From Subdoligranulum sp. CAG:314 (GTDB lineage Bacteria > Bacillota > Clostridia > Christensenellales > CAG-314): a DNA stretch of 44,330 nt. Below the pieces are notes generated by a model. It was not told where the DNA came from. It worked only from the letters and a program-made list of their open reading frames with translations, and ran no database searches. Shown piece after piece: positions 16,062-24,108 of the stretch; the stretch's first letter is position 1; each line of letters opens with the position of its first letter. The position numbers and the translations under genes are program-made. The DNA is taken from the NCBI GenBank assembly GCA_000437915.1, contig FR900991.1, forward strand, positions 26,739 through 71,068, written 5' to 3'.

Positions 16062-17517
16062 TTCCGTCCGCCTCCTCGGGCATGATTTCCACAATCAGCT
16101 TTTCGGGCGCCACCGAAAGACCTACTCTGTCTCCCTTCAACCAATCGTCGTCCGTATCTACGAAAAAGTCGTAGTAGTCGTCGGTTCTTATTATGCACTG
16201 ATAATAGCTGCCCTTGTAAATGGAGTTGACGACGGTGCCGCCTATTATTCCGTCCTCCTCGTCGTCGTGAACGATGACGTCGTCGAAGTCGATTTTGACC
16301 TTTACCCTTGTCCCCGCGGGAAGGTCGGCGTTGCAGGGGAACCGTCCGCCGCAGATTTCAACCGCGTTGCTGTCCCACATGACGGTGACAAGCTCGTTGA
16401 TGATGCGGTTTTTGTGCATTATGTGCAGGTCGAAGGGCTTGACGTATACGCCTACGCGCTGATTTACGCCGCTTGCAAAGTTGTTGTGTATTAAAAGCTC
16501 GTTTTTCTCCTCGTCGTCCGTTTCGACCGTGGTCTGAAAATGGTCGCCCTTGAAAACGCAGGAGGTCACCCTTGCGAAAAGATAGGCCTTTTCGTCGTCT
16601 TCCGGCAACAGCTCTATGTCCTCGGGACGGATGATGACGTCGACGGGTTCCTTTTTCTTGAAGCCCTTGTCCACGCAAGCGAGCTGATGTCCCAACACGT
16701 CCACAAGGCAGTCCTTGATGAAGGTGCCCGAAAGTATGTTGGACTCTCCGATAAAATCCGCGACGAAAGCGTTTGCCGGTTCGTCGTAAATTTTTTGCGG
16801 GTTGGCGATTTGCTGAATGACTCCGTCCTTCATGACCACGATTGTGTCGCTCATGGTCAGAGCTTCCTCCTGGTCGTGCGTGACGTAGATGAAGGTTATG
16901 CCGAGCTGTCTGTGCATATTCATCAGCTCAATCTGCATGTCCTTGCGCATTTTCAGGTCAAGCGCGCCGAGCGGTTCGTCAAGCAGCAGAACCTCAGGCT
17001 CGTTTACCAACGCGCGCGCGATTGCAACGCGCTGCTGTTGACCGCCCGACAGGCTGTTGACGTTGCGGTGGCCGTAGTCTTCGAGGTCGACCATTTTCAG
17101 CGCCGCGTTTACCTTTTCCTCTATTTCGCGCTTTGTGAGCTTGCGTTGCTTTTCGTATTCCACGCCCTTTTTGTCCACGTATGTGCCGTCGGGCACGTAT
17201 TTGAGCTTGAGTCCGAAAGCGATATTGTTGAAAACGTTGAGGTGGGGGAACAGCGCGTATTTCTGAAAAACCGTGTTGACGGTGCGCTTGTGCGGAGGCA
17301 GGGACGTTATGTCCTCGCCGTTGAAAAGTATTCTGCCCTCGGTAGGCGTTTCAAAGCCCGCAATCATGCGCAGCGTAGTCGTTTTGCCGCAGCCTGAGGG
17401 ACCGAGCAGCGTGACAAATTCGCCTTTTCTTATATTGAGGCTGATGTTGTTGACTGCTTTTTTGTCTCCGTACAGCTTGGTTACGTTTTGAAGCTGAATT
17501 ATATTGTTGTTTTCCAT
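16054..17517 (-). CDS. potA: spermidine/putrescine ABC transporter ATPase PotA, extended form
   Basis: 487-residue cytosolic ATPase that powers PotBC. Walker A GPSGCGKTT, Q-loop VFQKYALFPHLNVF, signature LSGGQQQR, Walker B VLLLDEPLGALD and the H-loop THDQEEAL are intact. It is about 100 residues longer than usual PotA. A polar insertion of about 25 residues follows FGLKLK in the helical subdomain, and the C-terminal part seems to have two TOBE-like OB folds (one around RPEDIELLPEDD...FKGDHFQTTVET, one around GGTVVNSIYKGSYYQCIIRT) where one is common. GAGGTG precedes the ATG. It is the second gene of the operon, 15 bases after the regulator. Confidence 0.94.
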   Translation of the reverse strand: MENNNIIQLQNVTKLYGDKKAVNNISLNIRKGEFVTLLGPSGCGKTTTLRMIAGFETPTEGRILFNGEDITSLPPHKRTVNTVFQKYALFPHLNVFNNIAFGLKLKYVPDGTYVDKKGVEYEKQRKLTKREIEEKVNAALKMVDLEDYGHRNVNSLSGGQQQRVAIARALVNEPEVLLLDEPLGALDLKMRKDMQIELMNMHRQLGITFIYVTHDQEEALTMSDTIVVMKDGVIQQIANPQKIYDEPANAFVADFIGESNILSGTFIKDCLVDVLGHQLACVDKGFKKKEPVDVIIRPEDIELLPEDDEKAYLFARVTSCVFKGDHFQTTVETDDEEKNELLIHNNFASGVNQRVGVYVKPFDLHIMHKNRIINELVTVMWDSNAVEICGGRFPCNADLPAGTRVKVKIDFDDVIVHDDEEDGIIGGTVVNSIYKGSYYQCIIRTDDYYDFFVDTDDDWLKGDRVGLSVAPEKLIVEIMPEEADGND

Positions 17518-17532
17518 GCTTTCTCACCTCGT

Positions 17533-18069
17533 CTAAAAGTTCGGCGGGCTTGACACCCACAGAATTTTGGCGGTCTTTGCGCCGACGTTTTTCAAAAAAT
17601 GTACCTTTTCCGACTTGAAATAAAAGCTGTCGCCTTTTTTAAGCTCGTAGCTTTTGTTTCCTATAAAAAGCCGTATTTTTCCTTCAAGCACAAAGCCGAA
17701 TTCCTCGCCCTCGTGCGGGTTGTCCGAGTCGGTGGAGCAGCCCGCTTTTATTTCGACGAGAATAGGCTCCATCTCGTTGATTACGCCGTTGTGTATGAGC
17801 CAATGCGTGACGTAACCGTCGTTCTCCTTTACGAAATAGTCGTCTGCCCGGTAAACGGGGCTTTGTTCGGGCTGGCTTTCGGAAAACAGCTCGACAAGCG
17901 TCGTGCCGAGCGCCGCCACTATGTCCTCGAGAGTGGCTATGGAAGGGCTGGTGACGTCGTTTTCAAGCTGCGAGATATATCCCTTTGTCAGCTCGCAACG
18001 GTCGCCGAGCTCTTCCTGCGTCAGGTCGGCTTTGAGTCTCAATTCCCTGATTTTAGAACCGATTTCCAT
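17533..18069 (-). CDS. XRE-family regulator with cupin domain (PuuR-like)
   Basis: 178 residues: an N-terminal helix-turn-helix (about 6-60; LRLKADLTQEELGDRCELTKGYISQLE) and a C-terminal cupin barrel (about 105-175; HEGEEFGFVLEGKIRLFIG, KKGDSFYFKSEKVHFLKN). This layout is that of PuuR-type sensors of polyamines and other small molecules. It is the first gene of the pot operon, so it probably binds a polyamine and represses its own promoter. GGAGGAG precedes the ATG. A perfect inverted repeat just downstream of the -10 box (18105-18143) is the likely operator. Confidence 0.92.
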   Translation of the reverse strand: MEIGSKIRELRLKADLTQEELGDRCELTKGYISQLENDVTSPSIATLEDIVAALGTTLVELFSESQPEQSPVYRADDYFVKENDGYVTHWLIHNGVINEMEPILVEIKAGCSTDSDNPHEGEEFGFVLEGKIRLFIGNKSYELKKGDSFYFKSEKVHFLKNVGAKTAKILWVSSPPNF

Positions 18070-18098
18070 TGACTCCTCCGTTTTGTGTAAATAAAAAG

Positions 18099-18143
18099 CA
18101 AAAAGTTTAGTAAAAATTAACTTTTTGTAAGTTTTTACTAAAC
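18099..18143 (-). promoter_or_regulatory. operator repeats of the pot operon
   Basis: A perfect 12-bp inverted repeat GTTTAGTAAAAA (18105-18116)/TTTTTACTAAAC (18132-18143) overlaps a second perfect 9-bp inverted repeat CAAAAAGTT (18099-18107)/AACTTTTTG (18119-18127). It lies about 11 bases downstream of the -10 box, so bound protein would block initiation or clearance. The interleaved half-sites suggest more than one dimer binds. Confidence 0.7.
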
Positions 18144-18153
18144 CACCCGATTT

Positions 18154-18181
18154 ATTATATATTAAAAGCGCTGTTTGTCAA
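18154..18181 (-). promoter_or_regulatory. promoter of the regulator-potABCD operon
   Basis: Consensus -35 TTGACA (18176-18181), a 16-bp spacer and -10 TATAAT (18154-18159), on the minus strand. Such a strong promoter fits control by a repressor. Confidence 0.85.
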
Positions 18182-18240
18182 TCGTTTTGAATAAAGTTTT
18201 TTGAAAAAAACGATATTTTTTTACATAACGCGACAGACTA

Positions 18241-18268
18241 AAAAGACGGACGCTTTTATGCGTCCGTC
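18241..18268 (-). terminator. fba terminator
   Basis: A 9-bp stem GACGGACGC/GCGTCCGTC (18245-18253, 18260-18268) is followed on the minus strand by TTTTT. It lies 13 bases past the fba stop. Confidence 0.87.
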
Positions 18269-18281
18269 GGTGATGAAAAAA

Positions 18282-19205
18282 CTAAATTTTGTCGTTGCTT
18301 CCGAGCACGTTCAGGATTTTGTGCTTTACCATTTGCTTTATCGCCTCGCGGGCGGGGGAGAGGTATTGTCTGGGGTCGAAATGGGCGGGATTGTCGTTGA
18401 GATACTTTCTTATCGTTGCGGTGCACGCCAATCTTATGTCGCTGTCTATGTTGATTTTGCATACGGCGGACATGGCGGCTTTTCTGAGCATCTCCTCGGG
18501 TACGCCCTGCGCTCCCGACATATTGCCGCCGTTTTCGTTGATTATGCGGACAAACTGCTGAGGCACAGAGGACGCTCCGTGCAGAACAATGGGAAATTTG
18601 GGCAGCCGTCCTGCGATTTCTTCAAGAATATCGAAACGGAGCTTTGCTTCCCCCTTGAATTTGAACGCGCCGTGAGAGGTGCCGATTGCGATTGCAAGAC
18701 TGTCCACTCCCGTTTTCGAGACAAATTCCTCAACCTCGTCGGGGTTTGTGAAGCAGCCGTATTTGTTGGAAACGTGTTCCTCCACGCCGGCAAGCGTGCC
18801 AAGCTCGGCTTCTACGACCACGCCGCGCGCGTGTGCGTATTCCGCAACCTTTTTGGACAGCTCTATGTTTTGGTCAAAGGGCAGCTTGCTCGCGTCTATC
18901 ATGACGGACGTAAAGCCGTCGTCCACGCATTGCTTGCAAAGCTCAAAGCTGTCGCCGTGGTCGAGGTGCAGGCATATAGGCAGCCCGCTGTCTTCGACGG
19001 CAGCCTCGACGAGCTTTTTGAGATAAACCATTTTCGCATACTTCCGCGCGCCGTTGCTCACTTGAAGTATGAGGGGCGAGCGGCACTCGACGCCCGCCTC
19101 CACGATGCCCTGAATGGTTTCCATATTGTTTACGTTGAACGCTCCGACGGCATATCCGCCGTCGTATGCTTTGGCAAACATTTCCTTGCTTGTTGTCAGT
19201 GGCAT
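18282..19205 (-). CDS. fba: fructose-bisphosphate aldolase, class II
   Basis: Cleaves fructose-1,6-bisphosphate to dihydroxyacetone phosphate and glyceraldehyde-3-phosphate; zinc-dependent TIM barrel. The 307 residues show GAFNVNN, the zinc and proton-relay segment HLDHGDSFE, VEAELGTLAGVEE, GTSHGAF and LHGASSVP. Length is usual. GGGGG is about 12 bases before the ATG. It diverges from gap, so two consecutive glycolytic steps share one control region that includes a 20-bp palindrome. Confidence 0.96.
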   Translation of the reverse strand: MPLTTSKEMFAKAYDGGYAVGAFNVNNMETIQGIVEAGVECRSPLILQVSNGARKYAKMVYLKKLVEAAVEDSGLPICLHLDHGDSFELCKQCVDDGFTSVMIDASKLPFDQNIELSKKVAEYAHARGVVVEAELGTLAGVEEHVSNKYGCFTNPDEVEEFVSKTGVDSLAIAIGTSHGAFKFKGEAKLRFDILEEIAGRLPKFPIVLHGASSVPQQFVRIINENGGNMSGAQGVPEEMLRKAAMSAVCKINIDSDIRLACTATIRKYLNDNPAHFDPRQYLSPAREAIKQMVKHKILNVLGSNDKI

Positions 19206-19231
19206 TTTGAATTTGACCCCCGTATTTAGTT

Positions 19232-19251
19232 GTCAAATAATTTTATTTGAC
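19232..19251. promoter_or_regulatory. palindrome in the fba/gap divergent region
   Basis: GTCAAATAA-TT-TTATTTGAC has perfect 9-bp arms. It covers about +2 to +21 of the inferred fba start and contains TTGACT, a possible gap -35 (19247-19252). It is a candidate operator for a regulator of both genes. Confidence 0.55.
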
Positions 19252-19259
19252 TTATAATA

Positions 19260-19288
19260 AATATAGCATAAAAAATATTTATTGTAAA
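19260..19288 (-). promoter_or_regulatory. fba promoter
   Basis: -35 TTTACA (19283-19288), a 17-bp spacer and -10 TATATT (19260-19265) on the minus strand, about 55 bases before the ATG. Confidence 0.6.
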
Positions 19289-19323
19289 TCCTTTTACAAG
19301 GGCTTACAGGAGGTTTTTCCGAG

Positions 19324-20328
19324 ATGAAAAAAGTGAGAATCGGCATCAACGGTTTCGGCAGAATCGGTCGTCTGATACTGCGCGCTTCGCTTGATTTCCC
19401 CAATGTGGAGGTAGTTGCCGTCAACGACCACTCATCCAACGTGGACTATATGGTTTACATGCTAAAATACGACACCGTTCACGGGAAGTTTGACGCCGAT
19501 GTATGCGTCGACAACGGTTATCTTGTCGTCAACGGTAAAAGAATCCGCGTTTTCAACGAATCGGAGCCTTCCGCGATAAAATGGGGGGAGGAAAAAGTCG
19601 ATGTGGTCGCCGAAGCGACAGGAAAGTTCACCACTATGGAAAAGGCGGGCGGACACCTGGCGGGCGGCGCGAAAAAGGTTGTCATAACTGCGCCCAGCGC
19701 GGACGCTCCCATGCACATAGTGGGAGTAAACCACCTCGATTGCAAGCCCGAAACCAAAATCATCAGCAACGCAAGCTGCACGACCAACTGTCTCGCGCCT
19801 TTGGCAAAGGTAATCAACGACAATTTCGGCATTGTGGAGGGACTTATGACCACGGTTCACTCTACGACAGCCACACAGCGCACGGTCGACGGCACAAGCC
19901 GCAAGGATTGGAGGGGCGGACGCGCCGCGTCGGGGAATATTATTCCAAGCTCGACGGGAGCCGCCAAGGCGGTGGGCAAGGTTATTCCCCAACTGAACGG
20001 CAAGCTCACGGGAATGTCTTTGAGAGTGCCTACTTTGGACGTGTCTGTGGTAGACCTTACGGTAAGGCTTGAAAAATCCGCCTCCTACGACGAAATCGTC
20101 GCTGCGGTCAGACGCGCAAGCGAAAACGAGATGAAGGGGATTCTCGGCTTTACCGACCTGCCCTTGGTGTCAAGCGATTTTATCGGAAACACCTGCGGCG
20201 GCGTGTTCGACGCCAAAGCGGGAATTATGCTAAATCCCAACTTTGTAAAGTTGGTTGCCTGGTACGACAACGAATACGGCTATTCCGTAATGGTGCTGCG
20301 CCTGATGGAATATGTCGGCAATATCTGA
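19324..20328 (+). CDS. gap: glyceraldehyde-3-phosphate dehydrogenase, type I
   Basis: Oxidises glyceraldehyde-3-phosphate with phosphate to 1,3-bisphosphoglycerate. The 334 residues hold the NAD fold GINGFGRIGRL, VVAVND (the Asp favours NAD over NADP), the catalytic motif SNASCTTNCLAP, and the later histidine in TTVHSTTATQ. AGGAGG at 19308-19313 precedes ATG 19324. It is followed by a strong terminator and no pgk or tpi is adjacent, so it stands alone and is transcribed away from fba. Confidence 0.97.
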   Translation: MKKVRIGINGFGRIGRLILRASLDFPNVEVVAVNDHSSNVDYMVYMLKYDTVHGKFDADVCVDNGYLVVNGKRIRVFNESEPSAIKWGEEKVDVVAEATGKFTTMEKAGGHLAGGAKKVVITAPSADAPMHIVGVNHLDCKPETKIISNASCTTNCLAPLAKVINDNFGIVEGLMTTVHSTTATQRTVDGTSRKDWRGGRAASGNIIPSSTGAAKAVGKVIPQLNGKLTGMSLRVPTLDVSVVDLTVRLEKSASYDEIVAAVRRASENEMKGILGFTDLPLVSSDFIGNTCGGVFDAKAGIMLNPNFVKLVAWYDNEYGYSVMVLRLMEYVGNI

Positions 20329-20338
20329 AAGTTTATTC

Positions 20339-20366
20339 AAGCCGCCCCGCGGGGCGGCTTTTTTTA
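20339..20366 (+). terminator. gap terminator
   Basis: GCCGCCCC/GGGGCGGC stem (20341-20348, 20351-20358), extended by an AA/TT pair and followed by a run of T. Confidence 0.9.
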
Positions 20367-20454
20367 TTGGCGCAGGCGGGAGCTTTTCAAAATATTTATC
20401 AAAAAAAATGTAAATTTTTCTTTTTAAAAAATTCGTTTTCCGTCGGCTTTGTGG

Positions 20455-20460
20455 TAAAAT
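20455..20460 (+). promoter_or_regulatory. -10 box of the THUMP methyltransferase gene, apparently leaderless
   Basis: TAAAAT ends exactly 6 bases before the ATG at 20467, and there is no ribosome binding site. The -35 region is weak. The spacing equals that at ispE and polA. Confidence 0.45.
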
Positions 20461-20466
20461 AACGGC

Positions 20467-21663
20467 ATGAGTATTTTTGACGGCGACATGAGACTGTGCG
20501 CTACCGCCGCAAGCGGTGTGGAGGCGGTGCTCAAACGCGAGCTTTCGGAGCTTGGATTTGCGCCCTCTCCCGCCGAAAACGGAAAAATTTTTTTTGACGG
20601 CGGTTTGGACGACGTCGCCCGTGCAAATGTGTTTCTCAGAACGGCGAACAAAATATACGTCGAGGCGGCGAGATTCGCGTGCCGCACCTTCGACGAGCTT
20701 TTCGAAAAAACCCGCGCCGTCGATTGGACAAAAATTCTGCCGCGGGACGCACGGATAACGGTGGACGCAAGGTCGGTGAAAAGCGCTTTGTTCGGTGTAA
20801 GCGCCGTGCAGTCGATAACGAAAAAAGCAATCGCCGTCTCTTTGTGCGGAGGGAATAAGAACGCCGTCCTGCCTGAAACGGGAGCGGAATACAGAATCCT
20901 TGCGAGCATATACGCGGACACCTGTCTGCTGCTGATTGATACGACGGGCACGGCTCTGCACAAGCGCGGCTGGCGAAGTCTGGTGGGCGCCGCGCCTTTG
21001 AAGGAAACTCTTGCCGCCGCAATGGTATTGCTGTCGGTGTGGAGGTCGGACAGGGCGTTTTGCGATATGTTCTGCGGCAGCGGCACGATTTGTATCGAAG
21101 CCGCGGCAATCGGACTGTCGCGCGCGCCCGGTCTTTTGCGCGATTTCGCGTTTTCGTCTTTTTCCAACGCCGACGGCGCGGCCGCGCTCGAAAGGGCGAA
21201 GGAGGAAGCCCGACAGAAAGAGAAGCGCGATTTGAAGCTGCGTATTTGCGGCTTCGACGTTTCGCCCGACGCCGTTTCTCTGGCGCGTTTTCATCTGAAA
21301 GCGGCGGGGCTTGAAGGGGCGGTGCATTTTCAGGTCGGCGATATGCGGGACTTTTCTTCGCGGTTTGCGCACGGCGTAGCGGTCACCAATCCGCCTTACG
21401 GCGAAAGACTGTGCGACAGGAAAGAGCTTAAAAAGCTCTATCGCGATTTCGGAAACATGTTCGGACGGCTTGACGAATGGAGCCTTTTTGTGCTGACCGC
21501 CTGCGACAGATTCGAGGAGTGGTTCGGGCGCAGGGCGGACAGAGTGAGAAAGCTGTACAACTCCGAGCTGGAATGCGGTTTTTATTCTTTTCTCGGAAAG
21601 CCTCCTCGGACAAAAAACGGGTTGAGACTCAACGGCGAGGCTTACGCGCAAAACAAAAAATAG
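20467..21663 (+). CDS. THUMP-domain class I rRNA methyltransferase (RlmL N-terminal half/YpsC type)
   Basis: 398 residues. An N-terminal ferredoxin-like plus THUMP RNA-binding part (about 1-155; CATAASGVEAVLKREL, GYR-like 'TVDARSVKSALF') is followed by a Rossmann SAM methyltransferase with DMFCGSGTICIEAA and the catalytic TNPPYGERL, which marks N2-guanine or N6-adenine base methylation. Homologues methylate 23S rRNA (m2G2445 in E. coli RlmL); the substrate here is inferred. ATG 20467 is the first Met; no Shine-Dalgarno is present. Confidence 0.9.
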   Translation: MSIFDGDMRLCATAASGVEAVLKRELSELGFAPSPAENGKIFFDGGLDDVARANVFLRTANKIYVEAARFACRTFDELFEKTRAVDWTKILPRDARITVDARSVKSALFGVSAVQSITKKAIAVSLCGGNKNAVLPETGAEYRILASIYADTCLLLIDTTGTALHKRGWRSLVGAAPLKETLAAAMVLLSVWRSDRAFCDMFCGSGTICIEAAAIGLSRAPGLLRDFAFSSFSNADGAAALERAKEEARQKEKRDLKLRICGFDVSPDAVSLARFHLKAAGLEGAVHFQVGDMRDFSSRFAHGVAVTNPPYGERLCDRKELKKLYRDFGNMFGRLDEWSLFVLTACDRFEEWFGRRADRVRKLYNSELECGFYSFLGKPPRTKNGLRLNGEAYAQNKK

Positions 21664-21686
21664 TGCTTGTTGCACTGTTCAAAGAT

Positions 21687-21715
21687 TTGTGTTTTTAAAA
21701 ATTTTTTGATATAAT
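21687..21715 (+). promoter_or_regulatory. candidate promoter of the D-2-hydroxyacid dehydrogenase gene
   Basis: TATAAT (21710-21715) with TTGTGT (21687-21692) at 17 bp. About 200 bases of leader follow before the ATG. The leader has a short GACC-GCAA-GGTC stem with a GNRA-type loop at 21844-21855. I could not match it to a known riboswitch. Confidence 0.5.
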
Positions 21716-21920
21716 AATCAGGCAATACGAAAACAATAGTTTTAGACGCGGCTGCGGGCTGAGGCGGTTTCTTTTTCGGCAAAGCTGTCTTTTGTGCTCC
21801 GGGCACGGTTTTGACGGAGTTTTCTGCAAAAATTTGTTAATTTGACCGCAAGGTCGATATGAGAGGTTTTTACTTGAAAAACCGAAAAAAACGGCGGGGG
21901 AGAACGGGAGCGGAAAATTT

Positions 21921-22931
21921 ATGACTAAAAAATTGTTGAACAAAAAAATCGTTATTCTTGACGCATGCACGGTGAGCAACGGTGACGTCGATTTCGGCAC
22001 ATTCGAGAGTTTGGGAGACGTAAAAATTTACGATGTTTTAAACGGCGACGAATTGACGGAAGCCTGCCGCGAGGCCGAGGTGCTTCTCGTAAACAAGACA
22101 AGGGTGGACGAAAAGCTCATTTCCGCGTGTCCCCGACTCGAACTTATCTGCCTGTTTGCAACGGGCTATGACAATGTGGATATCGAAGCCGCAAAAAGGC
22201 GGGGAATAACAGTATGCAACGTGCCGCGCTATTCCGCCCAGAGCGTGACGCAGCACGTTTTCGCCATGCTGCTTGAATATGTGCGCAATATTTCCCGTTT
22301 CGAAAGCTTTGTCGCAAACGGCGGCTGGACGAGAGAGGGAGGCAGAGCAATTTTTGCCTATCCGATAGAAAATCTGGCGGGCAAGACCTTCGGCATACTC
22401 GGCTTCGGCAGCATAGGCAGCAGCGTAGGAAACGTCGCCGCCGCTTTGGGCATGAAGGTGTTGTACCACAGCGCAACGCGCAAAAAAAATCTCGGCAGGG
22501 ATTTCAGGTATGCCGATTTGGACACGCTGTTCAAGCGCAGCGATTTTCTCAGTCTGCACTGCCCGTTGAACGAAGAAACACGTCAAATAGTAAATAAACG
22601 CACGCTGTCGCTTATGAAACCGCGCGCCGTGCTGATAAATACCGCGCGCGGCGGACTTGTGGACGAAACCGCGCTTGCCGAAGCGCTCGATTCGGGACGC
22701 CTTGCCGCCGCTTTGCTCGACGTCGTGGCGGAGGAGCCGATAAAGGAAAGCAATGTGCTGCTTTGCGCCAAAAACTGTTTGATTACGCCCCACGTCGCAT
22801 GGGCGGCGGCAGAGACGCGGCAGGACGTGGTTTACGACGCTGCCGTCAACGTCGGCGCTTTTTACGACGGCTATCCCGACAACGTGGTCAACGGCGTGCC
22901 CGCAAGAGAAGAATACAGGAAAAAAATCTGA
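21921..22931 (+). CDS. D-2-hydroxyacid dehydrogenase (glycerate dehydrogenase-like)
   Basis: NAD-dependent reductase of 2-oxoacids. The 336 residues show a flavodoxin-like substrate domain, the nucleotide fold GILGFGSIGSSVG, the catalytic Arg in INTARGGLVDE, the Glu in VVAEEP and the His in LITPHVAWAA. The ending TPHVAWAA resembles hydroxypyruvate/glycerate dehydrogenases more than SerA, and there is no ACT domain, so it is not a classical 3-phosphoglycerate dehydrogenase. GGGAG lies about 12 bases before the ATG. It has no serine-pathway neighbour to fix the substrate. Confidence 0.88.
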   Translation: MTKKLLNKKIVILDACTVSNGDVDFGTFESLGDVKIYDVLNGDELTEACREAEVLLVNKTRVDEKLISACPRLELICLFATGYDNVDIEAAKRRGITVCNVPRYSAQSVTQHVFAMLLEYVRNISRFESFVANGGWTREGGRAIFAYPIENLAGKTFGILGFGSIGSSVGNVAAALGMKVLYHSATRKKNLGRDFRYADLDTLFKRSDFLSLHCPLNEETRQIVNKRTLSLMKPRAVLINTARGGLVDETALAEALDSGRLAAALLDVVAEEPIKESNVLLCAKNCLITPHVAWAAAETRQDVVYDAAVNVGAFYDGYPDNVVNGVPAREEYRKKI

Positions 22932-22995
22932 CAAGTTATTAAATTTGCCTGATTACGCTTTGTATTTTGTCGGAACGGACTGTTTTTTTAAACGA

Positions 22996-23014
22996 GTTTT
23001 TTCATGCCTGTTTT
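22996..23014 (+). repeat. left copy of a 19-bp inverted repeat around the kinase gene
   Basis: GTTTTTTCATGCCTGTTTT is the exact reverse complement of 23882-23900. The pair frames an AT-rich 905-bp segment that holds a single gene. No target-site duplication is visible. Confidence 0.85.
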
Positions 23015-23097
23015 GTTTCGCAGTGAAAAAAGCGAAAATCTTTTAAGTAGCAATACTCCGCACAAGGCATTGCAATCGTAGGTTAACGCCCACATTA

Positions 23098-23658
23098 TTA
23101 TTTTTTTAGGTTGTCTTGATTGAGCCATTCCAAAAACTCCCCAAAGCTTTTTGTAAGACTGTTTTTGTCGGAATTGTTTAAAATATAATAATCGGCAATT
23201 GCGATAGGACCGCCTTTGTCGAGATTTTCTATTTCGGCGACGTCGCGGCTATCTACTTCTTGAGCCGTCAGCGGTCGGATTTTTCTGACGGAAAGGCGCT
23301 GTTTTCGTATAGAGTTGTTTGTAATTATTGCAAGCAGGACGATTTCGGGATATTTGTTTTTCAAAAAAGTATATTCCGACCAGGAATATAACCCGTCCAG
23401 CACTATGTTTTTATTTTCGCTCTCGTCTATTTTTACTGACGCCAATTGAGCGTAAGCGGATTTGCCCAAACGGGCGCGTATATCTTCCCGAATATGTTTT
23501 TCGTTTTTCTCGTTTACCGCGAGTCCTTGACGGTTTAATTCGTCCATGGTCAAATCGCCGAAATGAATACGGAAAAAGCCGGCTTTGACGAATAAATCGG
23601 TCAGCTCCGACTTGCCCGCTCCGCACATGCCTACGATAGCAATTAAATTTTTATCCAT
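23098..23658 (-). CDS. small P-loop nucleotide kinase-like protein (UPF0200/adenylate-kinase type)
   Basis: 186 residues, cytosolic. Walker A is GMCGAGKSE (residues 10-18), followed by a GD motif (FGDLTMDEL), an LDGLYSW strand-2 motif, a basic R-rich lid (RKQRLSVRK) and a C-terminal ADYYILNNSD, the pattern of UPF0200 and dephospho-CoA-kinase-like NMP kinases. The substrate is unknown. AAGGTG lies before the ATG, and a promoter TTGAAT-16-TATAAT (23709-23714, 23687-23692) is upstream on the minus strand. The gene is more AT-rich than its neighbours and sits between 19-bp inverted repeats, suggesting acquisition as a cassette. Confidence 0.75.
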   Translation of the reverse strand: MDKNLIAIVGMCGAGKSELTDLFVKAGFFRIHFGDLTMDELNRQGLAVNEKNEKHIREDIRARLGKSAYAQLASVKIDESENKNIVLDGLYSWSEYTFLKNKYPEIVLLAIITNNSIRKQRLSVRKIRPLTAQEVDSRDVAEIENLDKGGPIAIADYYILNNSDKNSLTKSFGEFLEWLNQDNLKK

Positions 23659-24108
23659 AATTAAGACACCTTGAACCTTGCTTTTAATTATAGCATTTTT
23701 TCGGGGAAATTCAAATATTTTTCAGGCGTCAATATATTTAAGCGGATATAAACGTAAGTTGCATCCTTCAAAACCGCAGCTATGCCGTCTTTAAGATTTT
23801 GCAGCAGTGCTCGTACAGAGGAAACGCACCCTTTTTTAAGGGTGCGCCACCGTCAGGAGGTTGTTTTCAATTAAAATTGAAAACAGGCATGAAAAAACAA
23901 TTTGAAAATCGGGAGAGATAATACTTAATTTTTCTTGTTTAATATTAGCACAAAAAATTTTAAATGTCAAACAAATTGTGAATAAAAATGATAAAAAATT
24001 GAATTAAAAATATTAACGGAGAATTGTGGGTGAAATTGAAGTTATTGCCTTATTTTGTTTAATCGGAGCAAACTTTGGCAATAATCGAATGCAAAGAGGT
24101 TTCTATTT
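23659..24108. other. non-coding AT-rich spacer with hairpins
   Basis: 450 bases without a gene. It holds the kinase promoter, a 9-bp GC hairpin CGCACCCTT/AAGGGTGCG (23825-23846) without a T-run, an AT-rich hairpin GTTTTCAATT/AATTGAAAAC just after it, the right 19-bp repeat and the leader of ku. I see no RNA family I can name. Confidence 0.5.
23882..23900 (-). repeat. right copy of the 19-bp inverted repeat
   Basis: AAAACAGGCATGAAAAAAC, exact reverse complement of 22996-23014. Its inner flank is part of an AT-rich hairpin. Confidence 0.85.

Noticed and set aside
20230..21675. 481-codon minus-strand open frame opposite the THUMP methyltransferase
   Set aside because: Arg/Pro/Ala-rich shadow frame; the plus strand encodes a clear enzyme.
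21716..21920. T-box or other riboswitch before the hydroxyacid dehydrogenase
   Set aside because: The leader is long enough, but I find no T-box sequence (AGGGTGGNACCGCG) or other known core, only a short GNRA-loop hairpin.
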